From Pseudognaphalium luteoalbum (taxonomy: Eukaryota; Streptophyta; Magnoliopsida; Asterales; Asteraceae), in assembly GCA_963422505.1 (NCBI GenBank), contig OY730196.1, positions 25,703,945 to 25,767,944 on the forward strand: DNA of 64,000 bases, read 5' to 3'. This document shows, piece after piece, positions 43,801 to 53,594 of the stretch (within the stretch, counting starts at the first letter, position 1; every line of letters begins with the position of its first letter). A program made the position numbers and the translations under genes. The notes beneath the pieces were generated by a model that was not told where the DNA came from, did not search any database, and saw nothing but the letters and a program-made list of their open reading frames with translations.

Positions 43801-44193
43801 AGATTGGTGTCTTGGCAGTGTAAAAAGCAAACAACAGTCTCCACTTCAACAGCGGAAGCTGAATACATTGCTGCTGCAAACTGTTGCTCACAGATTCTGT
43901 GGATACAACACCAATTGCGTGATTATGGGTTACTTCTTACCTTGACTCCTATTCATATTGATAACACTGCTGCTATATCTATTATTCGCAATCCTGTTCA
44001 ACACTCTAAGACTAAGCACATAGAGATTAGGTTTCACTTCATAAGAGATTGCTATGAGAAACACTTAATTGACCTCATTCATGTAGATACCCTTAAGCAA
44101 AAAGCCGACTTATTCACAAAAGCATTTTCGCGTGCTCGTTTCAATGAACTTGTAGATATGATAGGGATGATTTCCCTTGATCTCAAAAAATGA
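40867..44193 (+). CDS. Copia 2 pol (protease, integrase, RT, RNase H), intact 1108 aa
   Basis: The frame is that of gag, after stops at 40807 (TAA) and about 40831 (TAG); KWYVDSGCSRHMTG shows that coding sense starts just before the first ATG at 40867. Domains: protease (DSGCSRHMTG, near residue 1), GAG-pre-integrase (LLWHRRMGH), integrase with HMDLFGP, SDNGTEF and QQNGVAERKN holding the D, D and E residues, RT (VKSAFLYG, active site YVDDIIFGS near 795), RNase H (~950-1080, STAEAEYIA). No internal stop. In RNase H the usual YSDSDYGG is YSNSDYGG, so a probable catalytic aspartate is changed to asparagine. Confidence 0.92.
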   Translation: MDSGCSRHMTGDMSLLSNVKPYRGGHVAFAGDTGGNITGQGTLTNGKVSFDKVNYVEELQHNLISVSQVCDKKFTTAFTDVECLILKPGFVIPEEWVLLRAPRVRNSYILDMQTVTTKEHTCLLSKASSKDSLLWHRRMGHIHFRRMNYLVNNDLVLGVPKKSFEIDDECVSCLKGKQHKKFHKSKQVNSIESPLELLHMDLFGPVNKKSIGGKSYCLVVTDDYSRFSWVYFLAGKDETADTLTYLFDRLENLCNLKIKKLRSDNGTEFKNRTMEMYCLRKGIFHQFSAARTPQQNGVAERKNRTIIETARTMLSDAHLPTTFWAEAVNTACYVLNRVSMVKKRNKTCYELLNNRKPNLKFLEPFGCPCTILLTKDSVGKFDEKVVEGLFLGYSVNSPNKRVFNKFTGRIEEHFEVRFMKYTDSPKGKGPESLFEFDKLVDSFNLPKFSEEDQVVSLLHGLDLSSEVSTSTSRSIPPTNIINDDIPSDADQMATESNPVTETDIILPVDHESCATDHSVAIEHLEAAPSNLDSIIVPDPIPQLRIHSSHPTDNIIGELQQGVLTRGQVAANEIREESSTASPAFLDENMEECFLSQLEPKKIDEALKDPYWIEAMQEELNQFKKLDVWRLVPLPKDVDPIGTRWVYRVKKDDRGVVIRNKARLVVQGFTQIEGLDYDDVFAPVARLESIRIFLAFATFKGFRVYQLDVKSAFLYGEVLKDVYVKQPPGFEDPIHPDYVCKLGKALYGLHQAPRAWYARLANHLTKNGFSRGHIDSTLFIKKDGKDLLLVQVYVDDIIFGSTNDSLCRYFEKIMKSEFEMSAMGELKFFLGVQVEQSDKGLYIHQSKYVNDMLTRYELHDCKPYGTPIETDHKLGPDEHEEDCKERDYRSMIGSLMYLTASRPDIVFAVSICSRYQAKPKVSHMKAVKRIFGYLKYRPSLGLWYSNEKDFSLSAYSNSDYGGCNSDKKSTTGGCQYLGSRLVSWQCKKQTTVSTSTAEAEYIAAANCCSQILWIQHQLRDYGLLLTLTPIHIDNTAAISIIRNPVQHSKTKHIEIRFHFIRDCYEKHLIDLIHVDTLKQKADLFTKAFSRARFNELVDMIGMISLDLKK

Positions 44194-44228
44194 TTTGTGA
44201 CTAATTTTTTTGTACAGTGTTATTTTAG

Positions 44229-44263
<35 letters not shown>

Positions 44264-45340
44264 CGCAACAGCCACTCTTTATACTATGTAGTATCAAAGA
44301 AATGCAAGGTTGCTACATTTCTAAAATAGACGTTGAAGTTGTGTCTGTAAACAACTTGGGATATGATAGTACACTGAATGACATGCAATGAAAAAGGAAA
44401 CTTTAAGATTTATCCTGGATGTGTCAGTAGATTTATTTGACATATTAAAATCATTTTTTATAAACATTGTCTTCATCATACGATGTATTAGTAGGCATGT
44501 TATACAAAACTCTTTGAGAATTATTAAGAAGCCTAAATGATAACTGTCCATTTCAAGTGGCTCAACACCATTAGATGTATGACACAAGTCTTAATATCTT
44601 ACTTAGACTAGACATGTTTTCGTGAAAGAGGTTTATTCGATATCATCTGGGGGTATATATTGACAGCTTCCTCTGTTATACGTAAGTATAGACCTGGCTT
44701 CTGTTAATATATATTTTAAAATTAAGCAAACTCAAGTCAAAGCACTTGAAAAGTCTTTAAAATCAAGATACCTTACAAGGTCGCCAAAAGGGTTTGACCA
44801 AGTTCGGTTTTGCTTAAACCTGAATCAAGTTATGTCGCTCTGTTGTATGCAAGTACAGACCTGTCACCGCTGTCTTGATTCTTAAATTTGATTTTCTAAT
44901 ATTCTCTCTGTAAATGGAAACATGGTCTACGTCTCAAGTTAAGATGTATATCTATGGTAGTGACCACAACGAAATGAACATTCCAATAATAATAAAAATA
45001 TCTCCTAGATGTGAGTATAACAAGTTTAAGTGGACAAATATACTAATGATCGTCTTGAAATAATTTTTATAAAAAATGTATCTAGTACGTCAAGTAAATT
45101 TAAAGCGGACAAATATTCTGATGATCGAAATAACTCTTCCTATTCCTAATTATTGCATGTTGTGTCAATATGATCCCTAACCAGAATTATCATAACTCCG
45201 TCACCAAAAAGTATTGTGCTTGTAGATATTTTTGTTAAACTTTATTTTTATAGTTGTATTTAACTTTATCTTATCTTTATTTTGTTTGTCACAAATCGTT
45301 TCTCTTGCGAAAATTCTTTAGTCTCAATCAAAATCGAATT
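44194..45340 (+). other. Copia 2 region downstream of pol, with A31 tract
   Basis: Begins with a pure A run of about 31 bases (44232-44262). From 44330 on it matches, in opposite orientation, the internal regions of the non-autonomous elements at 55772-58834 (GTGTCTGTAAA, ATGATAGTACA, GTGTCAGTAG, TATAAACATT, TACAGACCTGTCACCGCTG). No ORF is supported. Confidence 0.65.
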
Positions 45341-45354
45341 CTAAATCAAATTAT

Positions 45355-46260
45355 ATGTCGCTAAAATCTGCTCTGTCTTCTGTGCGACACAAGCATTGTG
45401 TCGTATTCCATTTATACGACACAAGAATTGTGTCGTACATTGTGTCGTATCTCTTCTATACGACATAACCATTGTGTCGTATCTTATGTCGCATGCGAGT
45501 TTGGGGTTAACTATTCCCAACATACGACATAACTAATTACGCTTTCATAATTACTCACGACACAACTCATACGACACAAAGGCGTTTTTGCGACACAACT
45601 GCGATTTTGCGACACAGTCGTTTTCCTTTTCGATTCTGTTGGTTCGAAGCTATTTCCAGAGATTTGTTGCTCGATTCCTACTCGTCTCATCCTTACGCTT
45701 CTTTTGGTATGATCCCTCGTATTTTCTTTGCCTATCATGAGTATAATTTGTTGTGGATATTACGGGTTTTAGGGTTACGGTTATTTTTTTTAAAATTATT
45801 TAGGGTTTAGGGATTTCTAGGGTTAGAAACCTTGGTATTCTTGCTCCCTTACTGTTTGCGAACCCTAGGGTATGATTAGTTTTCGAAAACCCCAACATTT
45901 TGGTCAAAACCATTTCTGGGTTGTTTTGATGTTCATCTTTGCGACACAACATACGACACAAGCGCTGTGTCGCATAGATCAAACTGTGTTATGTCGTATC
46001 GATTCCCTCCGTTTATGTCGTATCATGTACGACACAACATACGACATAAGAGTTATGTCGTATCATTTTATACGACACAACCTACGACACAACTGTTGTG
46101 TCGCATCTGAGATTAATTTCTCAAAAAATGCTAAATGCAAGGGAAACTCTGTCCGCTTGACACGTGTCATGCGACACAAGCTCTGTGTCGTAGTCTCCCT
46201 CTACGACACAAGTACTGTGTCGTATCTCTGTTATGCGACACAACTACTGTGTCGCAGAAC
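45355..46260 (+). repeat. GCGACAC/TGTCGT clusters upstream of the copia 2 extra ORF
   Basis: Two dense groups, 45355-45620 and 45940-46256, of (G/A)CGACACAA and TTGTGTCG(C/T), mostly facing pairs such as GCGACACAAGCATTGTGTCG. Between them lies AT-rich sequence. The second group ends ~90 bases before the extra ORF at 46348. Confidence 0.85.
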
Positions 46261-46347
46261 ATTTGTAAAATAAAACGCGATTATTTTTTTGTGTACTAAC
46301 GCTAACGCTGCTCGAGTTTTTGGTTGTATTACTGTTATGTTTCAGAA

Positions 46348-46880
46348 ATGGCTGATCAACAACCTGCACAAGCTGCACCACTTCCTGAGATTGATGTCAC
46401 AAAGTACTTTTGGGAACCGCGTCACAACATTGTGGCTTTCCTGAACACCGCTGTCGAGACATCGCGTCCATATCGACCGATGATATCTTTTCTACGCCGG
46501 TCTCGAATCCACAAAGCCATTACTGCTGACACGCGGATTTTGCGAGATCACATTACTGAATTTTGGGATAATGCCGTGGTCAACAAAGAGGAACAGGATA
46601 CTCGTATTATTTCAAAGGTTCGAGGTCACGAGGTCATCTTTTCTGAGCAGCTGATTCGGGATTTCTTCGAATTTGGAGACAACCCTGATATGTTCACTCA
46701 GTTTTCTGCTGCGGCCATTGCTCAAGGGATGCAATCTATTGGTTATCAGGACATCCCAGTGGACCAGTACAAGAAAACCTATATGCCAAAGGTTTGGCGG
46801 TATCTGGCTCACATTGTGATTGTTTGTCTATCCAGCCGAAGGGCAGGCCTCGAGGGAATGAGCTACGCCACTGTTTCTGT
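46348..46880 (+). pseudogene. Copia 2 extra ORF (aORF), N-terminal part, cut by copia 3
   Basis: ATG at 46348 (MADQQPAQAAP), with TTTCAG two bases upstream of it. Residues ~45-175 (IHKAITADTRILRDHITEFW, IISKVRGHEVIFSEQLIRDF, WRYLAHIVIVCLSSRR) parallel in order and character the N-terminal domain of the copia 1 extra ORF at 2982 (PALTLSPGEMNPEWLSEFWY...). The reading frame continues to 46956, but from about 46881 the DNA is copia 3 RNase H sequence in reverse, so the natural ORF is truncated at roughly 178 codons. Function unknown. Confidence 0.7.
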
Positions 46881-49087
46881 GGTTGACCCTTTTTATATCT
46901 ACAGATCTTTTTTACTGCATACAGATGTGATTGCTTGGGATTGGCTTGATATCTAGCACACACACACACAGCAAACATAATATCTGGTATGGATGAAGTG
47001 AGATACGTGAGGGAGACAATCATAGATCTGTATAGATGCACATCTACATCCTCCCCCTCAAGATCTGCATGTAATGCCTTGTGTGTCTCCATGGGTGTGC
47101 TAGCTACTTTAGCATCTTTGTAGCCGAATCTATCTAATATGTCATTAACATACTTGCCTTGGTTGATGAAAATACCATCTGGTCTATGCTTGACTTGAAG
47201 TCCCAAAAAGAAAGTAAGTTGGTAGGACCATACTGTCATTCTATACCTTTAACTTCACAGAATTTACTCATCTCATGATTCTTAAATTCTGTTCCATTGT
47301 CACACCTAATGATCTTAACCTTTTGATTAGTTTTGTTTTCTATTCTAGTTATGAATGACCTGAGGTGTTCACCTGTTTCATCCTTAGTCCTGAGAAAGAA
47401 AACCCAACTAAATCTAGAGTAATCATCAGTTACCACCAAGTAATATGATTTCTTCCCTTGACTTGCTACATTGGTAGGACCAAATAGATCCATATGTAAC
47501 AAGTGTAGAGGAGACTAATTAAAGTTCACAATTTTGGTCTTAAAAGAAGTTTTGTGTTGTTTGCCTTTAAGACAGGCAATACAATGATCATCACATGAAT
47601 ATATCTTTTTTGGTAAACCTCTTACAAGGTTATTTTTGACAAGTTTATTAATTGTTTTATAATTCATGTGACACATCCTTCTATGCAAAAGATCAGATTC
47701 ATTCACAGTAGCCTTTGATATAAGACAGTTGAGTGTTTGAGATTCCATCTTACTTAACTCACTACAGTACACATTATTCTTTCTTGGAACTCTTATTAAA
47801 ATAAGATTTCCAGGAATTTTGAGTTTTTCGGAAAGAATAAGGCATTATGTGTCAGTGAAATAAATAGGATTCTGTTTATCTGTGATTTGACTCACACTAA
47901 GTAAGTTGTATCTCAATTGCTCAACATAATATACATCATTAACGGTTAACTTACTACTGTTTACTGTCCCTTTTCCAGTTATCCTTCCTCCTTTTGGATT
48001 GCTTCCAAATGCTACATCTCCACCATCAAACTCCTTGAAATTCTGTAGCTTGTCCCTATCTCCAGTCATGTGCCTTGAGCAGCCACTATCAATATGCCAT
48101 AAGTTCTTTGGCTTTCCCTACACAAATAATCAAAAAGAGAATTAGTTTTTCTTGGGAACCCAAACCAATTTGGTTTTGGGTTTCCCATGTACATCTTGAA
48201 AATCAACTCTCTGTAAGATAATTGATTTTGATGCACTATTAGATTTGAAAACTTTGGATTCAACAGTGTTATTTGGTTTCCAAATCCAACTAATATCAGA
48301 CCTAACAGTGGGAATTGGCCTTACAGTGGTAACTCTTAGGCATGTGTTAATCACTCTAGTAGTGGTAGCCTGCCTTGGTATAAACATTCTGTTAGAATGT
48401 TTACCACTAGCAGTGACTCCATGCTTGACAGTGGCAACACTGTCCACTGTTGTAGTCTTCTTTCCCCTGTTGGCTTTGTTTGGTGGTACCACTGCAGCAA
48501 AAGTAGCAGTGGCTGCAGTTGTATCACTGTTAGCCTTATTTTTCATCCTCTTGACAGTGGCAACATGATTAACTTTGGATTTAAAATTTTGTTTATTAAT
48601 CATGTTAGCTGCTATCCACAATGGTTTACAATCCTATTAGAATTATTAGGATTGTGATAACAATCATGTTGAAGATTATTGGTTTTTCCACAGATATAAC
48701 AGGATCTTTCATTCACCAATTGAAAATTCTGCCCCAATTTTTGTGAAACCATTTGGTTCCAATCTCTTTGATTACCTCTTGGTGCAGTTTTATTAACTGG
48801 TTTTGGTGTAGAAGATCTTGTTTTGCAAGAACAGTTAACACATTTATCATTCAGATTCACATTATTCACAGATTTAGACTCTTGTTTAACTGTTTTGCTA
48901 ATATAACCTAGACCACTCCTAGATTTATTAGCTTTGCTCACATGTTCTATCTGTTGCTTAGCCTTTTCTTGAAACATCTTCTTACCCTCTTCTAGTTTAT
49001 CAGCTTTAAGCTCAGAGACTAGACCAGTAATTGACTTATCACTTGATGACACAGAGTTTACACTAGTAGAAGTACTATCATCACAAT
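46881..49087 (-). mobile_element. Copia 3: truncated, internally deleted copia fragment
   Basis: On the minus strand: gag C-terminus (49087-48142), protease DSGCSRHMTG (~48090-48069), GAG-pre-integrase (47772-47515), integrase N-part (47502-47236), then a jump straight to late RT (LTFFLGLQV) and early RNase H (to 46881). About 1.5 kb from integrase to RT is missing at ~47236. No LTR is present at either side: the left end abuts the copia 2 extra ORF, the right end the gypsy B LTR. Confidence 0.82.
46881..49087 (-). pseudogene. Copia 3 gag-pol remnant
   Basis: Pieces read KLVWVPKKN (gag end), stops, then LWHIDSGCSRHMTGDRDKL, LLHRRMCHMNYKTINKLV, HMDLFGP, RCDNGTEFKNH and FFLGLQVKHRPDGIFINQGKYV, IMFAVCVCARYQ. 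The gag knuckle reads CYICGKTNNLQHDC, with the expected His replaced by Asn. At least two further frame breaks lie between 47515 and 47845. Not functional. Confidence 0.85.
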
Positions 49088-51143
49088 TGTCCCACCCCCA
49101 ATTTCGGGTTGCGGAAGCGAGTCGAGTCGGGACGCGACTAATCAATAATCACAGCACAAAGATATAATGAACGACTCTATATGCGTCGTTTTAAAACTTG
49201 TATTGATTTAAATAAAGTTTGCATCAAAATATAGTTTACATTAGATCAGTTTCTAAATTGAGAGATTTACATACATAATTAATTTATACAAAATATAATA
49301 ATGCAGCTAAATCTCTGAATGTTTTGCATGATGACTCGAGCTAATGATATCCTGAAGGCAATCCAACCTACTGATGAGTACCTGTGATACATGCTAAAAT
49401 GGATCAGCGAAACGCTGGTGAGCTCACAGGTTTGTATATCAGAACATATCGTATGAACCGCAAGATTTAATTGAATTCAAAGTGCAATTAAGCAAATTAA
49501 AAGTTATACAGCCATGAGCACATAGTCTGAGCTTAACTCAAGGTGTCAGGTCTATATTTAATGTATCATGATTGAGATGCCTCCCACGAGTGCCTAATCT
49601 ACACTCGTCTTAACAAATATTAATACATCTGTTTAACCAGTTAGTGCGTGCTAACTCGGATGAGGATGGTCAATCCTATATGGTACCATATACTAATATT
49701 CACGCTACAATGTATTACCAAACTATGCTGAGGATGGCTTTGAAAAGATTAGTGAGATAACTCATGTAGTATTTGATTTTGAATGGTACTTGCGTTCATA
49801 TTGTAAAACAAAATGAGCAATGATATCACACCCCTGAGTAAAGCAGTAAAATAGGGGCTATGAGACTCACCTGAGTCTTGTGAGTTTAACTTAATAAACT
49901 TGAGTTGATTAGCTTAGTTGTGATGTCCAAAGACTTGTGACCTGAGAGTGTCCACGACACGCGATGGTTATAATTGTGAGTAGGTATCTATAAAGATTAC
50001 ATTTGTAGTTGTTCATCCAACTAGAATGTCCAAATTACTGCGATTTGGTTGATTAACTTGTCCAAGTTACTACGACTTGGTTGATTTGACTATGTTTTGA
50101 AAACATGTACGACCCGTTGATGATTATTTGTAATAATAATCTCAACAATATCATTATGATTTCGAAGTGTTTATACTTAAAAAGTATGTTCGAAATTGTT
50201 TTAGAAGTCGTATCGTATAAAGGTTTGAGGTTATACAAGTTTGACACTTAGTATAAAAATGAGTTGTAACTTTCTATTTTTGGCGACACTATGATTGAGT
50301 GTCGCGAAGTTGGCGACACTAGGTGATTATGGCGACACTAGGTTTAGTGTCGCTATATGCGACATTAAACTGATTTTAGCGACATAAGAGTTAGTGTCGC
50401 TATATGCGACATTCAATTAGGTAGCGACACTAGGGTTAGTGTCGCTATATGCGACGTTAAATTTGGGTAGCGACACTAGGGTCAATGTCACAATATGCGA
50501 CATTAAATTGAGTTTGGCGACACTAGGCTAGTGTCGGTATAGGATCCGAGCCTTTAGCGACACTAAGGGTCTGATTCAATTCGAGGCTCGGGTTTGTGGT
50601 CAAACGACCCCGGTTTGACCCGATACTTTTACCCAACCCAAATTTGAACATTTCAAGCTTAAATAAATAACTTTCAAGTAAAATAAATGAAATCTAAGAG
50701 TTTTCGGGATTTGTCGGGAATCTTACAAGTTTACGCCGGGAGAAACCGAAAAGATGGAAACGTAGATCGTGATGTCGTGAACGTTTTTCTCCAAATGCTC
50801 CAAGTGATTTGAGGTGGTTTTGGGGTGTTATTTTGTAATTTAAGGTGGTGGTGTTGTGGTGGTGGAATGTGATAAGAGAAAAGAGAGCGAAAAAGATGAT
50901 TTTTGGTGAAAGGTGGGAAATGAGGGGTGGGGAGGGGTTCCCCCCCCCCCCCTTTTGGCCAGTTCTTGTGGGGCCAACCCCATGTGGGAGTGTCCCAAAT
51001 TTTGTTCCCTGTAATCGCGCTCCGTGCGGTGTTCGTTTTCCCGGTCGTTTAAACGTTAAATAATTATTTTATACGTTTAAATATACATTTTAAAATACGA
51101 ATGTTTATTCAATATTTTTGTTGAAGTATTTTACCAAATACTT
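49088..51143 (-). repeat. Gypsy B left LTR, truncated at right
   Basis: TGTCCCACCCCCAATTTCGG at 49088 matches TGTCACACCCCTAATTTCAGG at 62186 and the following several hundred bases. Near 50640 it matches the block shared by all these LTRs (CCCAACCC...AACATTTCAAGCTTAA), and it breaks off at AAGTATTTTACCAAATACTT where the next insertion starts. A run of twelve or more C lies at 50940-50952. Confidence 0.82.
50280..50570. repeat. TGTCGC/GCGACA cluster in gypsy B LTR
   Basis: About sixteen copies of GCGACA or TGTCGC, often as GCGACACTAGG...TTAGTGTCGCTATATGCGACATTAAA units of roughly 58-62 bases, repeated about four times with changes. Confidence 0.85.
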
Positions 51144-53594
51144 GTAGTTGAGTTGGGATACTTGATATCGCGTAAAAACTCATGTTTTACCACCGATATC
51201 TCTCTCATTCTGGAACAATACTTGGCATTTGGACTCAAATAATGCACAAATCAATGAAACTTGGCCAAGAAGGTCAAAATGAAGTTGCATGAGAAAAATC
51301 AAGCAGAACGGACGAAAAACAAAAATTCCACACACAGTTGAAGACTCAAGGCATCCGAGACAAGATTTTAGATAAAGTACCCATCACTGAGATTTCTCTT
51401 ATCCAAGATCTTCGTTTTCAAATTACGACTCTAACAGAAGAAGAATCAACAAAAACGGATGAAGAATGAAGATTCTACGTATACCGGAAGATTCAAACGA
51501 TTCGCATGAGACATCTAAAGATTAGAGAAACATTTCAGAGATTTATTTTCATCAAAGTCTTCGTTTTTGTAAAACGAATCCAACGCAAAAAGAATCGACA
51601 AAAATGGACGCATAAGGAAGAAGATACGCGTGAATTAAGAAACGAAGTGAAAGAAAGCGAACCGGGGCGGCTGGCCGCCAACCAAGGCCGGCTGGCAGCC
51701 ACGCAACGCCGGCTGGCAGTCCCCCATCCCCCGGTCACTTTTTCGTCCTTGCTCGTACTCGCAGGGTACACGTGCTAGGCCTTTTCCGCAACTCTAGGGT
51801 ACACGTGCTAGACTTTTACGCGCTTTAGGGTACATGTGCTAGCAACATTTCCACCTTTTGCTAACATATGCCCTAAGTTGCTAAAATGCAATAATTTTCT
51901 CCTATAAATAGGAGGCTACATGGTTCATTTCAAGACACACCTTCCTAGCTTATTTTCTCTCACTCTAGAAATAAGCTCCAACTTTCTCACTCTACATTCT
52001 TTCTCTAGATTAGTTTTAACTAGTATTTAAACTAGTTTAGAAGTTTAATTAGGAATAGAAAGAAAGTGCGGAACACATTTTAATCTTCGGTGTACGCTCG
52101 GAATTGTGTTAATTAATTCAAGTCTATTCTCTCTCGCATTTAATCCTGGTTCTTTCTATCCTTATCTATCTTAATTAATTACGTTTATATTGATTTTGCT
52201 AGATTTAGTAATTGCCATGATTAGAGAGTAGTATACTTGTTGTGTTTGCTTGCGATGTTGTTAGTAAATTATAGGATGATTTATAATTAAATATTTAAGA
52301 TCGGTAGTATTGCTTTGATCGTCTTATAGCATGTTCTTGTTTGATTGTTGCCTTAGGATCATCATAGTAGTAAAATATAAACGGTCTTAATTATCGTAAA
52401 GTAATATGACGGCACCTATTCGACTGTTACTCGATATAGTACTGGAAACACTTCAAGGTGGAGTACAAATGTATGGAAGTCAAGGAACGATCGAAGCTAG
52501 TCATACTACGAAATGGTATAATGTTACGAAGTAATATGACGGCCCCTATTCGACTGTTACTCGATATAGTACTGGAAAAACTTCAAGGTGGAGTACAAAT
52601 GTATGGAAGTCGATTAACGATCGAAGGTAGTTATAATACGGACTAATATATAAAAATAGAAAGCTAGTTTAATTAACCTTTCTAAATAGACTTTTAAACT
52701 TCAAATTAATCTATCGCCTTTCCAACAATAAACGTGATTACAACGCCTTTTTAACGACGTTCAATTAAAAGGTAGTCAGTCATCTGTGTCAATGTAATTT
52801 GTCAAATGTATGAAACTATGGAACCGCAAGGCTACATGGGGGATTATCGTAGGACAAGACATGACCAAGGTTTGAAGTGGCGGAACCACTTTAAGTGAGG
52901 AACGCTGTGGATAATTAGAGGATTTATTGGGTAGTCTTAAGCAAGGGCTGGTTTAAAGTCATAAATGAACTTTTTAAATACGAATCTGTTAGGATGATGA
53001 CGAATCGTTATATGATTCAGGTTTGTCTAGTACCTTTAGATTTTGTTCCCGTTCATATGAAAGTATTATTAAACCATAATAAAGATTTTGCTTATTATTC
53101 TAAATACTTGTAATGTTACCATAAGCTAGCTCCCGGTGTGACATGCTAATGGAACTTTAATTAGTAGGGAATCTAGTGTTTACATCACAAGTATCTAAGA
53201 GTAACAATTAACAAATATCTTTTAAGATAGTTTCTCCAAACATCATCCCATAACTTAATTAACGAAATCTCAGCAAACACTATCTTTATCTTATCTGCTT
53301 TATCTTTTATTTTAATTTCGCTTTTATATATTTACTTGCCTAAATTAGTTAATAGAAAAACCAAAACTCCCCCACTATTTTATAAACCCTTCACAAGTTT
53401 GAAAGCCCTCATCTGCCACGCCTTAGTTTCAGTCGGTTTGAAGAACGACTCTAGGACATACGTACCACTTGCTCACCCTTAGGATTATCATTGTTAGGGA
53501 AAACTTAAGCCTCGCAATTACAAATTTAAAGCACCCACTAATCGCCGTCGCCAGTAGCCGATGCAACGACAAGGGTAAAATCCTTACCGACCGC
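51143..53594. mobile_element. Unidentified LTR-like insertion in gypsy B
   Basis: Starts TGTAGTTGAG inside the gypsy LTR and ends where gypsy integrase sequence resumes at ~53595. It holds a strong TATA box (CCTATAAATAGGAGG, 51902-51916) followed by a C/T-rich leader, as in retrotransposon LTRs, and no protein-coding sequence. The style (long LTR, TATAAATAGGAG) suggests an Athila/TAT-type gypsy LTR, but I cannot prove it and no clean right terminus or target duplication is visible. About 1 kb or more of gypsy B is missing at this site. Confidence 0.45.
52402..52648. repeat. 130-bp tandem duplication
   Basis: TAATATGACGGCMCCTATTC starts at 52402 and again at 52532. The copies are about 90 percent alike over ~115 bases (ACTCGATATAGTACTGGAAA, AAGGTGGAGTACAAATGTAT). 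Confidence 0.88.

Larger units (their letters stand above)
36884..46880 (+). mobile_element. Copia 2: SIRE-like Ty1/copia element with intact gag and pol
   Basis: 5' LTR 36884-37402, PBS 37404-37416, leader with a GCGACAC cluster, gag, pol, a 2.2 kb spacer with further clusters, then the start of an extra ORF that is cut at about 46880 by copia 3 sequence. PPT and 3' LTR are not in the window, so the element is 3' truncated or separated. It inserted in the right LTR of gypsy A. Confidence 0.85.

Noticed and set aside
46881..46956. Last 25 codons of the copia 2 extra ORF frame
   Set aside because: The DNA from ~46881 is copia 3 RNase H sequence read in reverse, so these codons are not part of the original protein.
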